Source: Paracoccaceae bacterium | GTDB taxonomy: Bacteria > Pseudomonadota > Alphaproteobacteria > Rhodobacterales > Rhodobacteraceae | Length of the DNA: 13,574 bases | Reading direction: 5' to 3' | NCBI GenBank assembly: GCA_016764835.1 | Contig: JAESRD010000160.1 | Span: 1-13,574 of the forward strand | In this document: positions 1-7,255 of the stretch, one piece after another | Layout: the number at the start of each line of letters is the position of its first letter | How positions within the stretch are numbered: the stretch's first letter is position 1 | The notes under the pieces: generated by a model | Told to the model about the DNA's origin: nothing | Databases searched by the model: none | Seen by the model: only the letters and a program-made list of their open reading frames with translations | Program-made: the position numbers and the translations under genes

Positions 1-671
1 TCGCCAAAATCTTGCAGGCCGGGGGTCTTCGGATTGGCATAATTGCCGTAAGAACTGGCAACAACTTCAGCATCTGTCGAGCCGGTAAAGAATAGAAACT
101 GGTCGATCTGATGCGAGGCAATGTCGCATAAAATACCACCATACAGCTCTGGATCGAAGAACCAGCCCGGCCGGGTCGGCAAGTTGAGCCGATGCGGTCC
201 CATGCCGATTGTTTGCAGCACCCGACCAATCGCCCCAGCAGCGACCAGCTCGGCGGCTTTAGTCACAGCTTCAACTTCAAATCGTTCGGAAAAGTCGATC
301 GACCAGATCCGACCTGTCTCTTTAACAACTTGTTTTATTTCATCTAATTGAGCCAACGTTGTGCAGCCGGGCTTATCAACCATCACGTCCTTGCCCGCCC
401 GCATTGCCGCAATAGCCAGAGCAGCACGCTGGTTTGGCACGGCGGCGATCAGCACCAAAGTGATGCTTTCATCGTCCAAAACCTCTTGGATCGACGCAAC
501 CCGTTTAATATCGGGGAATCGCTCCTGAAAATCGAAGGTCGTTCCAGAGGGCTCGCCGTCGGTCCACCACTTGGTGCCGCGGCCACCAACCCCTTCCATA
601 CTGCCGAGTTGGCCAAAAATATGACGGTGATCAATGCCAAGAACACCGATATTAAGAGGAGCGTCGGTCAT
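1..671 (-). CDS. Gfo/Idh/MocA family oxidoreductase, C-terminus cut by window edge
   Basis: A minus-strand reading frame stays open from an ATG at 671 to the window edge, giving the first 223 residues. I translated it by hand. The N-terminus (IGVLGIDHRHIFG, about residues 8-20) is a variant Rossmann nucleotide loop with HRH replacing the later glycines of GxGxxG. A VMVDKPG motif (about 97-102) stands where family members have EKP and supplies the lysine expected near the nicotinamide. The CDIASHQIDQ segment (182-191) matches the D-x3-H motif of the family's substrate pocket. Members are NAD(P)-dependent dehydrogenases of sugars, cyclitols or keto-glycosides; the substrate here is unknown. The family is usually 330-390 residues, so roughly a third is missing off the left edge. 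AGGAT lies just upstream of the ATG. The gene is divergent from a second Gfo/Idh/MocA gene at 947, which suggests shared control and a common pathway. Confidence 0.88.
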   Translation of the reverse strand, partial: MTDAPLNIGVLGIDHRHIFGQLGSMEGVGGRGTKWWTDGEPSGTTFDFQERFPDIKRVASIQEVLDDESITLVLIAAVPNQRAALAIAAMRAGKDVMVDKPGCTTLAQLDEIKQVVKETGRIWSIDFSERFEVEAVTKAAELVAAGAIGRVLQTIGMGPHRLNLPTRPGWFFDPELYGGILCDIASHQIDQFLFFTGSTDAEVVASSYGNYANPKTPGLQDFG

Positions 672-946
672 GGGGTTATCCTTAAATCTAAGCGCAAAAT
701 GTTGCGGCGGGGTGCCGGATTTAGCCGTAGTAAACACGGCATCCTTCCCCGCGCCAAGGGCTGATTATCTGGCGGATTAAACTCTGATCAGGAAACATCT
801 TGACCTGCCAACACAATGAACCTACTAATTAGTAAGTAAGCAATTTTCGCAGGCCTTGGCAACACGGATCTGGTGCTTTTGCTGGTAATCATTTGCCCGC
901 TGGGCGGTAGCTAAAATTAGCCCTCTGGGCCGCGGAGGATCGTGCT
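672..946. promoter_or_regulatory. Divergent promoter region between two oxidoreductase genes
   Basis: This 275-bp gap separates two genes transcribed away from each other, so it must hold both promoters. It is more A+T-rich than the flanking genes. A possible plus-strand promoter is TTGACC (800-805), 17 bp, then TACTAA (823-828); the -35 is good and the -10 is weak. It contains the palindrome listed separately at 823-834, a smaller one (CTGATCAG, 784-791), and a short inverted repeat, GCCGT/ACGGC, at 724-740. I see no small gene in it. Control by a repressor is inferred from the layout, and no regulator gene lies in the window. Confidence 0.6.
823..834. promoter_or_regulatory. Perfect 12-bp palindrome, candidate operator
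   Basis: TACTAATTAGTA reads identically on both strands. It lies inside the divergent promoter region and overlaps the possible -10 of the plus-strand promoter, the position expected for a repressor site. The palindrome stops at 12 bp because the flanking pair does not match. The binding protein is unknown; a TetR- or MarR-type dimer would fit a short symmetric A+T-rich site. Confidence 0.5.
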
Positions 947-2098
947 TTGAAGACGCAACGCATTGGGATAATTTTGCACGGCGTAACCGGCCGTATGGGC
1001 ATGAACCAACATTTGATCCGTTCGGTATTGGCTATTCGTGATCAGGGCGGCTTGCTGTTAAAGAACGGCGCGCGTCTTATTCTCGATCCTATTATTGTTG
1101 GCCGTAATGCCGACAAAATAGAAGATTTGGCAAAAAAGCATAATGTTGACCGCTGGACAACTGACCTAGATGCCGCATTGGCAAACCCAGAAGATACGCT
1201 GTTTTTTGATGCGGCTTCTACCCAGCTTAGGCCCGGCCTTTTGAAGAAGGCTATTGATGCGGGCAAGCATGTCTATTGCGAAAAGCCTGTTTCGGAAAGT
1301 TTCGGTGAAGCATTGAGCATCGCCAAATACGCCAAGGAAAAGGGCGTAAAGAACGGTATTGTGCATGACAAATTGGATCTGCCCGGCCTTATTAAGCTAA
1401 AACGCCTGCGCGACAGCGGATTTTTCGGCGATATCCTGTCGGTCAGGGGTGAATTTGGCTACTGGGTTTTTGAGGGCGATTGGATGCCGTCGCAGCGCCC
1501 AAGCTGGAACTACCGCAAGGAAGATGGTGGCGGCATTGTCTCTGATATGCTGTGCCACTGGCGCTATGTGCTCGACAATGTCGTGGCTCCGGTCAAGTCG
1601 GTCAGCTGCAAAATCGCCACCCATATTCCGACCCGGTGGGACGAAAACGACGCAGCTTACAAAGCCACCACCGATGACGCTGCCTATGCGACATTCGAGC
1701 TGGAAGGCGGCATCATTGCCCATATCAATTCAAGCTGGTGCACCCGTGTGCGGCGCGATGATCTGGTGACTTTCCAGATAGACGGCACCCATGGTTCGGC
1801 CGTGGCTGGCCTGCATAAATGCTACAGCCAGCACCGGGTCAACACGCCAAAACCGGTTTGGAACCCTGATGTTCCGCAAAGCATAGACTTCTTCGCCGGC
1901 TGGGATGAAGTGCCTGACAACGCGGTTATGGATAACGGTTTTAAGGTGCAATGGGAGCAATTCTTACGCCATATTGTCGAAGATGGCCCGTGGAAATATT
2001 CACTGCTCGAAGGCGCCAAAGGCGTGCAGTTGGCCGAAGCTGGCTACCTGTCTGACAAAGAGCGCCGCTGGGTCGACCTGCCCGATATCGCGGTGTGA
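947..2098 (+). CDS. Gfo/Idh/MocA family oxidoreductase
   Basis: This gene encodes 383 residues, a normal length for the family. The N-terminal Rossmann fold begins with GVTGRMG (12-18), a G-x2-G-x2-G nucleotide loop. The family motif CEKP sits at 111-114, with the catalytic-region lysine at 113. GGGIVSDMLCHW (194-205) carries the D200-x3-H204 pair typical of the substrate pocket, and the C-terminal alpha/beta domain fills the rest. It should catalyse NAD(P)-dependent oxidation or reduction of a sugar, polyol or keto-sugar; the substrate cannot be read from the sequence. The start is TTG at 947, supported by GGAGG at 934-938 eight bases upstream and by the glycine loop falling at the right distance. 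The gene leads a three-gene unit, with the DUF993 gene starting 3 bp after its stop. The first third uses more A/T-ending codons than the genes that follow. Confidence 0.9.
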   Translation: MKTQRIGIILHGVTGRMGMNQHLIRSVLAIRDQGGLLLKNGARLILDPIIVGRNADKIEDLAKKHNVDRWTTDLDAALANPEDTLFFDAASTQLRPGLLKKAIDAGKHVYCEKPVSESFGEALSIAKYAKEKGVKNGIVHDKLDLPGLIKLKRLRDSGFFGDILSVRGEFGYWVFEGDWMPSQRPSWNYRKEDGGGIVSDMLCHWRYVLDNVVAPVKSVSCKIATHIPTRWDENDAAYKATTDDAAYATFELEGGIIAHINSSWCTRVRRDDLVTFQIDGTHGSAVAGLHKCYSQHRVNTPKPVWNPDVPQSIDFFAGWDEVPDNAVMDNGFKVQWEQFLRHIVEDGPWKYSLLEGAKGVQLAEAGYLSDKERRWVDLPDIAV

Positions 2099-2101
2099 TC
2101 C

Positions 2102-3256
2102 ATGGCTGATATTCGCCTTCCAACGCCAAGTGGCGGCATTGAAATGTACCAAATATCCGCCGGAGCCGCGCCACAAAAAGCCGGTGTTTGGAACCGGCGC
2201 GCCTATGCTGCCGCCCATGTTGTCGCCGACCCGTTGGCCTTTATTGACCCATGGATCGACACCGCAATCGACTGGGACAAAACCCTCGCCTTTCGCCAAC
2301 ATCTCTGGGGCCTTGGCTTTGGCGTGGCCGAAGCGATGGACACGGCGCAGCGCGGCATGGGCCTCGATTGGCCGACCTCGCTGGAGCTGATCACCCGCTC
2401 AACCGCGCTTGCCAAAGATGGCGGCCACCTCATTGCCAGCGGCGCGGGCACCGACCATCTGACCCTCAGTGCTGACCTGACCGTTGATGACGTGATTGCC
2501 GCTTACGAGCTGCAATGCGAAGCGGTCGAAGCGGCGGGCAGCCGGGTTATCCTTATGGCATCGCGCGCGCTATGTGCCGTGGCCAAAAGCCCTGATGATT
2601 ACTTGCGTGTCTATGACCGCGTGCTTGGCGGGCTGGCGCAACCGGCGATTTTGCACTGGTTGGGCGAGATGTTTGACCCGGCCTTGGCTGGCTATTGGGG
2701 CGCGCAAGATCACGACGTGGCCATGGGCCATTGCCTTGATGTGCTCGCCGCTAATGCCAGCAAAATTGACGGTATCAAAATCTCGCTGCTCTCTGCGAGC
2801 AAAGAGATCTCCATGCGGCGGCGTTTGCCCGATGGCGTGCTGATGTATACCGGTGACGACTTCAATTACCCCGAGCTGATCAAGGGCGACGAACACGGCT
2901 ATTCGCACGCTTTGCTGGGTATATTTGACCCCATCGCCGGAGCCGCCGCCAAGGCGCTTGGTGCTTTGGCAAATGGCGACACTATTGGATACCACGCCGC
3001 CTTTGACCCAACCGTACCGCTGTCGCGCCATATCTTCAAAGCCCCGACACGGTTCTACAAAACCGGCGTTGTTTTTATGGCCTATCTCAACGGCCACCAA
3101 GACCATTTCACCATGGTTGGCGGCCAAGAAAGCACCCGCTCAACCCAGCATTTGGCGCAAATCCTACGGCTGGCCAATGAAGCCCAGATTTTCACCGACC
3201 CAGAGCAGACCGCTGCCCGCGCCCGCGCCGTGTTTTCGGCAAGAGGTGTGACATGA
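2102..3256 (+). CDS. DUF993 / dihydrodipicolinate-synthase-like TIM-barrel protein
   Basis: This gene encodes 384 residues and resembles the family annotated as DUF993 or 'dihydrodipicolinate synthase family protein', whose members are about this long. That assignment is from recall of family features, not a search. The sequence alternates as a TIM barrel should. DGIKISLL (223-230) places Lys226 at the end of a beta strand, as for the Schiff-base lysine of the DapA/N-acetylneuraminate-lyase superfamily. ASGAGTDHL (112-120) and MYTGDDF (248-254) look like conserved loop motifs. By analogy it could be a class I aldolase or dehydratase acting on a keto-acid or keto-sugar; no reaction is established to my knowledge. 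The start follows the preceding stop by 3 bp with no clear ribosome binding site, so translation is probably coupled. Its stop overlaps the next start (ATGA). Confidence 0.82.
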   Translation: MADIRLPTPSGGIEMYQISAGAAPQKAGVWNRRAYAAAHVVADPLAFIDPWIDTAIDWDKTLAFRQHLWGLGFGVAEAMDTAQRGMGLDWPTSLELITRSTALAKDGGHLIASGAGTDHLTLSADLTVDDVIAAYELQCEAVEAAGSRVILMASRALCAVAKSPDDYLRVYDRVLGGLAQPAILHWLGEMFDPALAGYWGAQDHDVAMGHCLDVLAANASKIDGIKISLLSASKEISMRRRLPDGVLMYTGDDFNYPELIKGDEHGYSHALLGIFDPIAGAAAKALGALANGDTIGYHAAFDPTVPLSRHIFKAPTRFYKTGVVFMAYLNGHQDHFTMVGGQESTRSTQHLAQILRLANEAQIFTDPEQTAARARAVFSARGVT

Positions 3257-4083
3257 CCCAGCCGCTCACCGCTGACAGACTATCGCTCAACACCGCCACC
3301 GTGCGCGAACAATGGTCACTGCGCGACTGTGTTGATGGCTGCGTTCGCCACGGATTGGGCGGCATCGCCCCTTGGCGCGACAAGGTGCAAGAGGCAGGCG
3401 TGGCCGAGGCTGGCAAGATGATCGCCGATTCTGGGCTGGCCGTTTCCGGCCTATGCCGGGGCGGATGGTACACCGCCCAAGGTGCGCTGACCCAAGACGT
3501 GCTCGATGATAATTTCCGCGCTGTTGATGAGGCTGTGACAATCGGCGCTGCCTGTCTGGTCATGGTCGTCGGCGGCTTGCCCGAAGGCTCACGCGACATT
3601 ATCGGCGCACGTTCAATCGTCGCCGAAGGCCTAGCCAAAACCCTCGACTATGCCCGCACTGTCGGCATGAAAATCGCCATTGAACCGCTGCATCCAATGT
3701 ATGCCGCCGACCGCGCCTGTGTCAGCACGCTCAAACAAACGCTCGATCTGTGCGACGAGTTGGGCGACGGCATCGGTGCCGCCGTTGATGTCTATCATGT
3801 TTGGTGGGACCCCGAAATTTTGCCGCAAATCAAACGCGCCGGGGCTGAGCGTTTACTGGCTTTTCACATCTGCGACTGGCTGGTGCCAACCCAAGATATG
3901 TTGACCGACCGCGGCATGATGGGCGACGGCGTGATCGACATCAAGGGCCTGCGCAAAGCTGTCGAAAAACAGGGCTTTACCGGGCTCAACGAGGTCGAGA
4001 TTTTCTCAGCCCAAAACTGGTGGAAACGCGACGCTGACGATGTGCTGGCCACCATGGTCGCGCGCGGCCGTGACGCCTGCTGA
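3253..4083 (+). CDS. Sugar phosphate isomerase/epimerase (AP-endonuclease-2-like TIM barrel)
   Basis: This gene encodes 276 residues, typical of the xylose-isomerase-like / AP endonuclease 2 superfamily. The metal-binding residues are visible in the usual order: Glu144 in AIEPLHP, Asp179 and His182 in VDVYHVWWDP, His205 in FHICDW and Glu249 in NEVEIF. Together they would bind a divalent metal for isomerisation or epimerisation of a sugar or keto-sugar. The start overlaps the upstream stop by 4 bp (ATGA) and has AGAGG at 3242-3246. Coupling to the DUF993 gene suggests consecutive steps in one pathway. It is too short to be the usual 420-residue bacterial rhamnose isomerase, so I do not call it rhaI. 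Confidence 0.87.
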   Translation: MTQPLTADRLSLNTATVREQWSLRDCVDGCVRHGLGGIAPWRDKVQEAGVAEAGKMIADSGLAVSGLCRGGWYTAQGALTQDVLDDNFRAVDEAVTIGAACLVMVVGGLPEGSRDIIGARSIVAEGLAKTLDYARTVGMKIAIEPLHPMYAADRACVSTLKQTLDLCDELGDGIGAAVDVYHVWWDPEILPQIKRAGAERLLAFHICDWLVPTQDMLTDRGMMGDGVIDIKGLRKAVEKQGFTGLNEVEIFSAQNWWKRDADDVLATMVARGRDAC

Positions 4084-4144
4084 GTTGCCCGCGCAAAACG
4101 ACACCTTCATTGCCGCCGCAAAACCAGCTATGAGTGGCTGATGG

Positions 4145-4161
4145 GCCGCTCAAAGGGCGGC
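4145..4161 (+). other. Short hairpin ahead of the cation transporter
   Basis: GCCGCTC (4145-4151) pairs with GGGCGGC (4155-4161) around an AAA loop, with one G-T wobble. It lies in the 97-bp gap between the isomerase stop and the transporter start, ending 8 bp before the GGAG ribosome binding site at 4169. No T-run follows, so a standard intrinsic terminator is unlikely. It may partly end the upstream transcript or affect transporter translation, or it may be chance in G+C-rich DNA. Confidence 0.25.
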
Positions 4162-4180
4162 GATTTGCGGAGTAGGTTCA

Positions 4181-5137
4181 TTGGCACATCATTCTAACCG
4201 GGTTATTTACGCCGCGCTTATTGGCAACTCATTGATTGCAGTATGCAAATTCGTGGCCGCGGGCCTTACCGGCTCATCGGCCATGTTGTCGGAGGCGATC
4301 CACTCTGTGGTCGATAGCGGCAACCAGCTTTTGCTGCTCTACGGCATTAAGAAATCACGCCAAAGCCCGGATGAAGCCCACCCGTTTGGCTACGGCATGG
4401 AGCTATATTTCTGGACTTTCGTCGTTGCCATTCTGATCTTTGCCATCGGTGCCGGGTTGTCATTCTACGAAGGCATCAAACACGTCATGCACCCAGAGCC
4501 GATGGGCGACCCGACGGTCAGCTACATTGTGTTGGTGTTGAGCATGATTTTTGAGGGCGTGGCGTGGACGATCGCCTATAAAGCGTTTAACGAAATGCGC
4601 GGCGATGCGCCATTCTTCAAAGCCATTCGCGAGTCAAAAGATCCAACGATCTTTACGGTTTTGTTCGAAGATACCGCCGCCATGATCGGCCTTGTCATCG
4701 CCCTTGCTGGCATTGCTGGCAGCCATATATTCGGCATTCTCTGGCTCGACGGGCTCGCCTCTATCGGCATCGGCATCATCCTGACGGGCGTGGCAATCTT
4801 GCTGGCAATTGAGAGTAAAGGCCTATTGATCGGCGAGGCCGCCGACCCTGAGCTGGTCGCTGGCATCCGCAAGATATTCGCCGATGACAAGCGGATCAAG
4901 CACACCAACGAAGTGCTGACCATGCATCTCGGCCCGGATGAAATTTTGCTCAATGCCAGTTTTGATTTTATCGATGGGCTACCGGCAGAGGATGTCGAGG
5001 CCGCGATTTCAGAATTTGAGAGCAAAATCAAACAGCAATATCCGGCGATCCGGCGGGTGTTTATTGAGGCGCAAGGCTGGCGGGCGCATAAAGAAAACGC
5101 CGCCATTTTAGCCGAACATACTGAGCCAAAAGACTAG
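4181..5137 (+). CDS. Cation diffusion facilitator (CDF) family transporter
   Basis: This gene encodes 318 residues with about six membrane segments in the first 210, followed by a cytosolic C-terminal domain (about 215-298) as in CDF proteins. These export divalent cations such as Zn2+, Fe2+ or Mn2+ from the cytoplasm by proton antiport. The second membrane segment carries SEAIHSVVDSGNQ with His41-x3-Asp45. Segment five carries LFEDTAAMIG (161-170), where Glu163-Asp164 stand in the region that usually holds HxxxD or DxxxD. This fits a known subgroup of the family but makes metal choice hard to predict. The start is TTG at 4181, preceded by GGAG at 4169-4172; no in-frame ATG precedes the first membrane segment. 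The gene ends convergently with rhaD, 15 bp apart. It has no obvious role in sugar use. Confidence 0.87.
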   Translation: MAHHSNRVIYAALIGNSLIAVCKFVAAGLTGSSAMLSEAIHSVVDSGNQLLLLYGIKKSRQSPDEAHPFGYGMELYFWTFVVAILIFAIGAGLSFYEGIKHVMHPEPMGDPTVSYIVLVLSMIFEGVAWTIAYKAFNEMRGDAPFFKAIRESKDPTIFTVLFEDTAAMIGLVIALAGIAGSHIFGILWLDGLASIGIGIILTGVAILLAIESKGLLIGEAADPELVAGIRKIFADDKRIKHTNEVLTMHLGPDEILLNASFDFIDGLPAEDVEAAISEFESKIKQQYPAIRRVFIEAQGWRAHKENAAILAEHTEPKD

Positions 5138-5161
5138 CAGGTGCCAAAAAGACTAGCGGGT
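5125..5161. repeat. Imperfect 18/19-bp tandem repeat spanning two convergent stop codons
   Basis: The copy at 5125-5142 (GCCAAAAGACTAGCAGGT) is followed directly by one at 5143-5161 that differs by one added A and one A-to-G change. Each copy contains CTAG. The first provides the TAG stop of the cation transporter (5135-5137). The second, read on the minus strand, provides the TAG stop of rhaD (5153-5155). A single copy would place both stops in the same CTAG. Confidence 0.85.
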
Positions 5162-7255
5162 AAACGACTGCACATTGCCCGCGTCAACATTGAGAATGTT
5201 ACCGGTTGATTTGGATGAGTTGTCGCTGACCAAGAAATATGCCGCCTCGGCAATGTCCTCCGGAAAGACCGAGCGCTTGAGCAAGGAGCGCTCGCGGTAA
5301 TGCGCCTCAAGCCCTTCTTTGTCTTTGCCATAGGTCGCGGCGCGGGCCTTGAGCCAGTCGCCTGACCAGATCTTGGAGCCTTTCAACACAGCGTCAGGAT
5401 TGACCACATTGACCCGAATTCCGCTCGGTGCACCCTCAAGCGCGAGACAGCGGGCAAGGTGAATTTCGGCGGCTTTTGCGGTGCAATAGGCGGCGGCATT
5501 GGGCGACGCAGCCAGCCCGTTTTTGGAGGCGATAAAGACAATCGCCCCGCCAATACCTTGGGTTTTCATCATCACAAAAGCCGAACGGCTAACGAGGAAG
5601 TAGCCGGTGGACAGGATGTCCATATTCTTGTTCCACAGCGCCAGCGAAGTCTCCTCGATCGGCGATGATGAGGCGATGCCAGCATTGGATACCAAGATAT
5701 CGACGCCGCCAAATTCGACCGCCATATGGGCATAAGCCGCCTCAACCGCCTGCTCGTCGGTGACATCCATCACCACTGTGCGGACCATATCGGCGGAGTA
5801 TTTTGCCGCCAGCATGTCGCGGGTCTTATCTAAAGCGGCGGCGTCGATATCAGCCAACATCACGCAGGCCCCTTCCGAAAGGTAGCGGTCGGCGGTTGCC
5901 GTGCCGATGCCACCCGCACCGCCGGTGACAAACGCCACCCGTCCGGCCAGTGATTTGGGCTTGGGCATGCGCTGTAGCTTGGCCTCTTCGAGCAACCAAT
6001 ATTCAATGTCGAACGCCTCTTGCTCGGGCAGCCCGCAATAGGTGCTGACGGCAGATGCGCCGCGCATGACGTTAATCGCGTTGACGTAGAACTCGCCCGA
6101 TATCCGCGCTGTTGCCCGGTCTTTGGCGAAGGTGATCATGCCAATGCCGGGGATCAGATAGACCACCGCATTGGGGTCGCGGATCGCTGGGCTGTCAGCT
6201 TTTTTGCAGCGCGCGTAATAGGCGGCGTAATTGTCACGGTAGGCCTCGACAGCGGCGGGCAGGGCAGAGAGCACCGCGTCAATGTCTGGGTTTTGCGGAT
6301 CAAAATCGACCACGAGCGGGCAGATTTTAGTGCGTAAGAAATGGTCGGGGCATGACGTGCCAAGCGCCGCGAGCGGGCGCAAATTGGCGGAGTTCACAAA
6401 TTCAAGCACCGCCGCGCTGTCTTCAAAATTGCCGGTCATGTGCTGAATGCCCGAGACCATGCCGCGAATGGCGGGCATCAGTTTGGCTGCCGCTGCCCGC
6501 CGCTGCGCCGCTGGCAGGCTCTGGCAAACCGCGCCGCCAAATGCTGCTTGGCCGCTGGTTTTGGCCTCAAACCAGTCCATCGCGGTTTGAATAATCCGCA
6601 ATGTCAGGCCGTAGCATACCTGCGCATCATCATCCCAAGTGAACAAACCATGCGACTCGAGCACCACACCTTTGGCTTGCGGGTTCTTTTTGCAGAAATC
6701 CTCGAGCCAAAGACCGAGCTCATAGCCCGGTTTCTTCCACGGCAACCAGCCGATCTCAGCGCCAAAAATCTCTTGCGTCAACGCGCGCGAGTTCTGGGAT
6801 GCGGCAATGGCGATGATCGCATCTGGATGCATATGATCGACATGTTTATGCGGCACATAGGCGTGCAGCGGCGTGTCGATAGAGGCGGCCCGCGGGTTGA
6901 GATTAAAGGTGCAATGCGGCAGGTAAGCCACCATTTCATCCTCATAATCCACCCCACGGTAAAGCCCCTTCAGAGCGTTCAGCTTTTCCATGTAAAGCGT
7001 TGAAAAGCCATCCATTTTAATAGAGCCAACATCGCCGCCAGAGCCCTTGACCCAGAGCACTTCTGCCTGCGCACCAGTGAGCGGGTCAGTCTCCATAACC
7101 TTGGCAGATGTATTGCCGCCACCATAATTGGTAATGCGCTTATCAGAACCGAGCAGGTTGGAGCGGTAGAGCAGCAGCTCCGGCCCAGACATCTGCGCCG
7201 CCTTCTTTCTATCCCACAGATTTTCAAGCCGTTCTTGGTCAGCAGAGGTGGGCAT
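5153..7255 (-). CDS. rhaD: Bifunctional rhamnulose-1-phosphate aldolase / short-chain dehydrogenase
   Basis: This gene encodes 700 residues, the usual size of the fused RhaD found in Rhizobium and relatives. The N-terminal class II aldolase domain (about 20-230) has NYGGGNTS (43-50), a His-rich metal site HVDHMHPDA (138-146, His141 and His143) and SHGLFTW (His202). It should cleave L-rhamnulose-1-phosphate to dihydroxyacetone phosphate and L-lactaldehyde. The C-terminal short-chain dehydrogenase (about 435-697) has TGGAGGIG (444-451), an acidic residue in LADID (467-471) favouring NAD over NADP, NAG (524-526), Ser577 and YCTAK (Tyr590, Lys594). It probably oxidises lactaldehyde to lactate. 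The start is ATG at 7255 with GGAGA five bases upstream. The gene is divergent from rhaS across a 328-bp control region. In Rhizobium rhaI follows rhaD; here a cation transporter converges on it instead. Both active sites look intact. Confidence 0.95.
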   Translation of the reverse strand: MPTSADQERLENLWDRKKAAQMSGPELLLYRSNLLGSDKRITNYGGGNTSAKVMETDPLTGAQAEVLWVKGSGGDVGSIKMDGFSTLYMEKLNALKGLYRGVDYEDEMVAYLPHCTFNLNPRAASIDTPLHAYVPHKHVDHMHPDAIIAIAASQNSRALTQEIFGAEIGWLPWKKPGYELGLWLEDFCKKNPQAKGVVLESHGLFTWDDDAQVCYGLTLRIIQTAMDWFEAKTSGQAAFGGAVCQSLPAAQRRAAAAKLMPAIRGMVSGIQHMTGNFEDSAAVLEFVNSANLRPLAALGTSCPDHFLRTKICPLVVDFDPQNPDIDAVLSALPAAVEAYRDNYAAYYARCKKADSPAIRDPNAVVYLIPGIGMITFAKDRATARISGEFYVNAINVMRGASAVSTYCGLPEQEAFDIEYWLLEEAKLQRMPKPKSLAGRVAFVTGGAGGIGTATADRYLSEGACVMLADIDAAALDKTRDMLAAKYSADMVRTVVMDVTDEQAVEAAYAHMAVEFGGVDILVSNAGIASSSPIEETSLALWNKNMDILSTGYFLVSRSAFVMMKTQGIGGAIVFIASKNGLAASPNAAAYCTAKAAEIHLARCLALEGAPSGIRVNVVNPDAVLKGSKIWSGDWLKARAATYGKDKEGLEAHYRERSLLKRSVFPEDIAEAAYFLVSDNSSKSTGNILNVDAGNVQSFTR

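Noticed and set aside
784..791. CTGATCAG palindrome as a second operator
   Set aside because: An 8-bp palindrome is expected often by chance and it has no clear relation to a promoter element.
2570..3127. 185-residue open frame antisense to the DUF993 gene
   Set aside because: It lies wholly within a well-supported gene on the other strand, has no recognisable motif or ribosome binding site, and fits the open antisense frames common in G+C-rich DNA.
3253..4083. Possible alternative rhamnose isomerase (rhaI)
   Set aside because: It shares the broad xylose-isomerase-like barrel, but at 276 residues it is far shorter than rhamnose isomerases and is coupled to the DUF993 gene rather than to rha genes.
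4145..4161. Intrinsic terminator or metal riboswitch ahead of the cation transporter
   Set aside because: No T-run follows the stem, and the 97-bp gap shows none of the conserved elements I would expect of a metal-sensing riboswitch.
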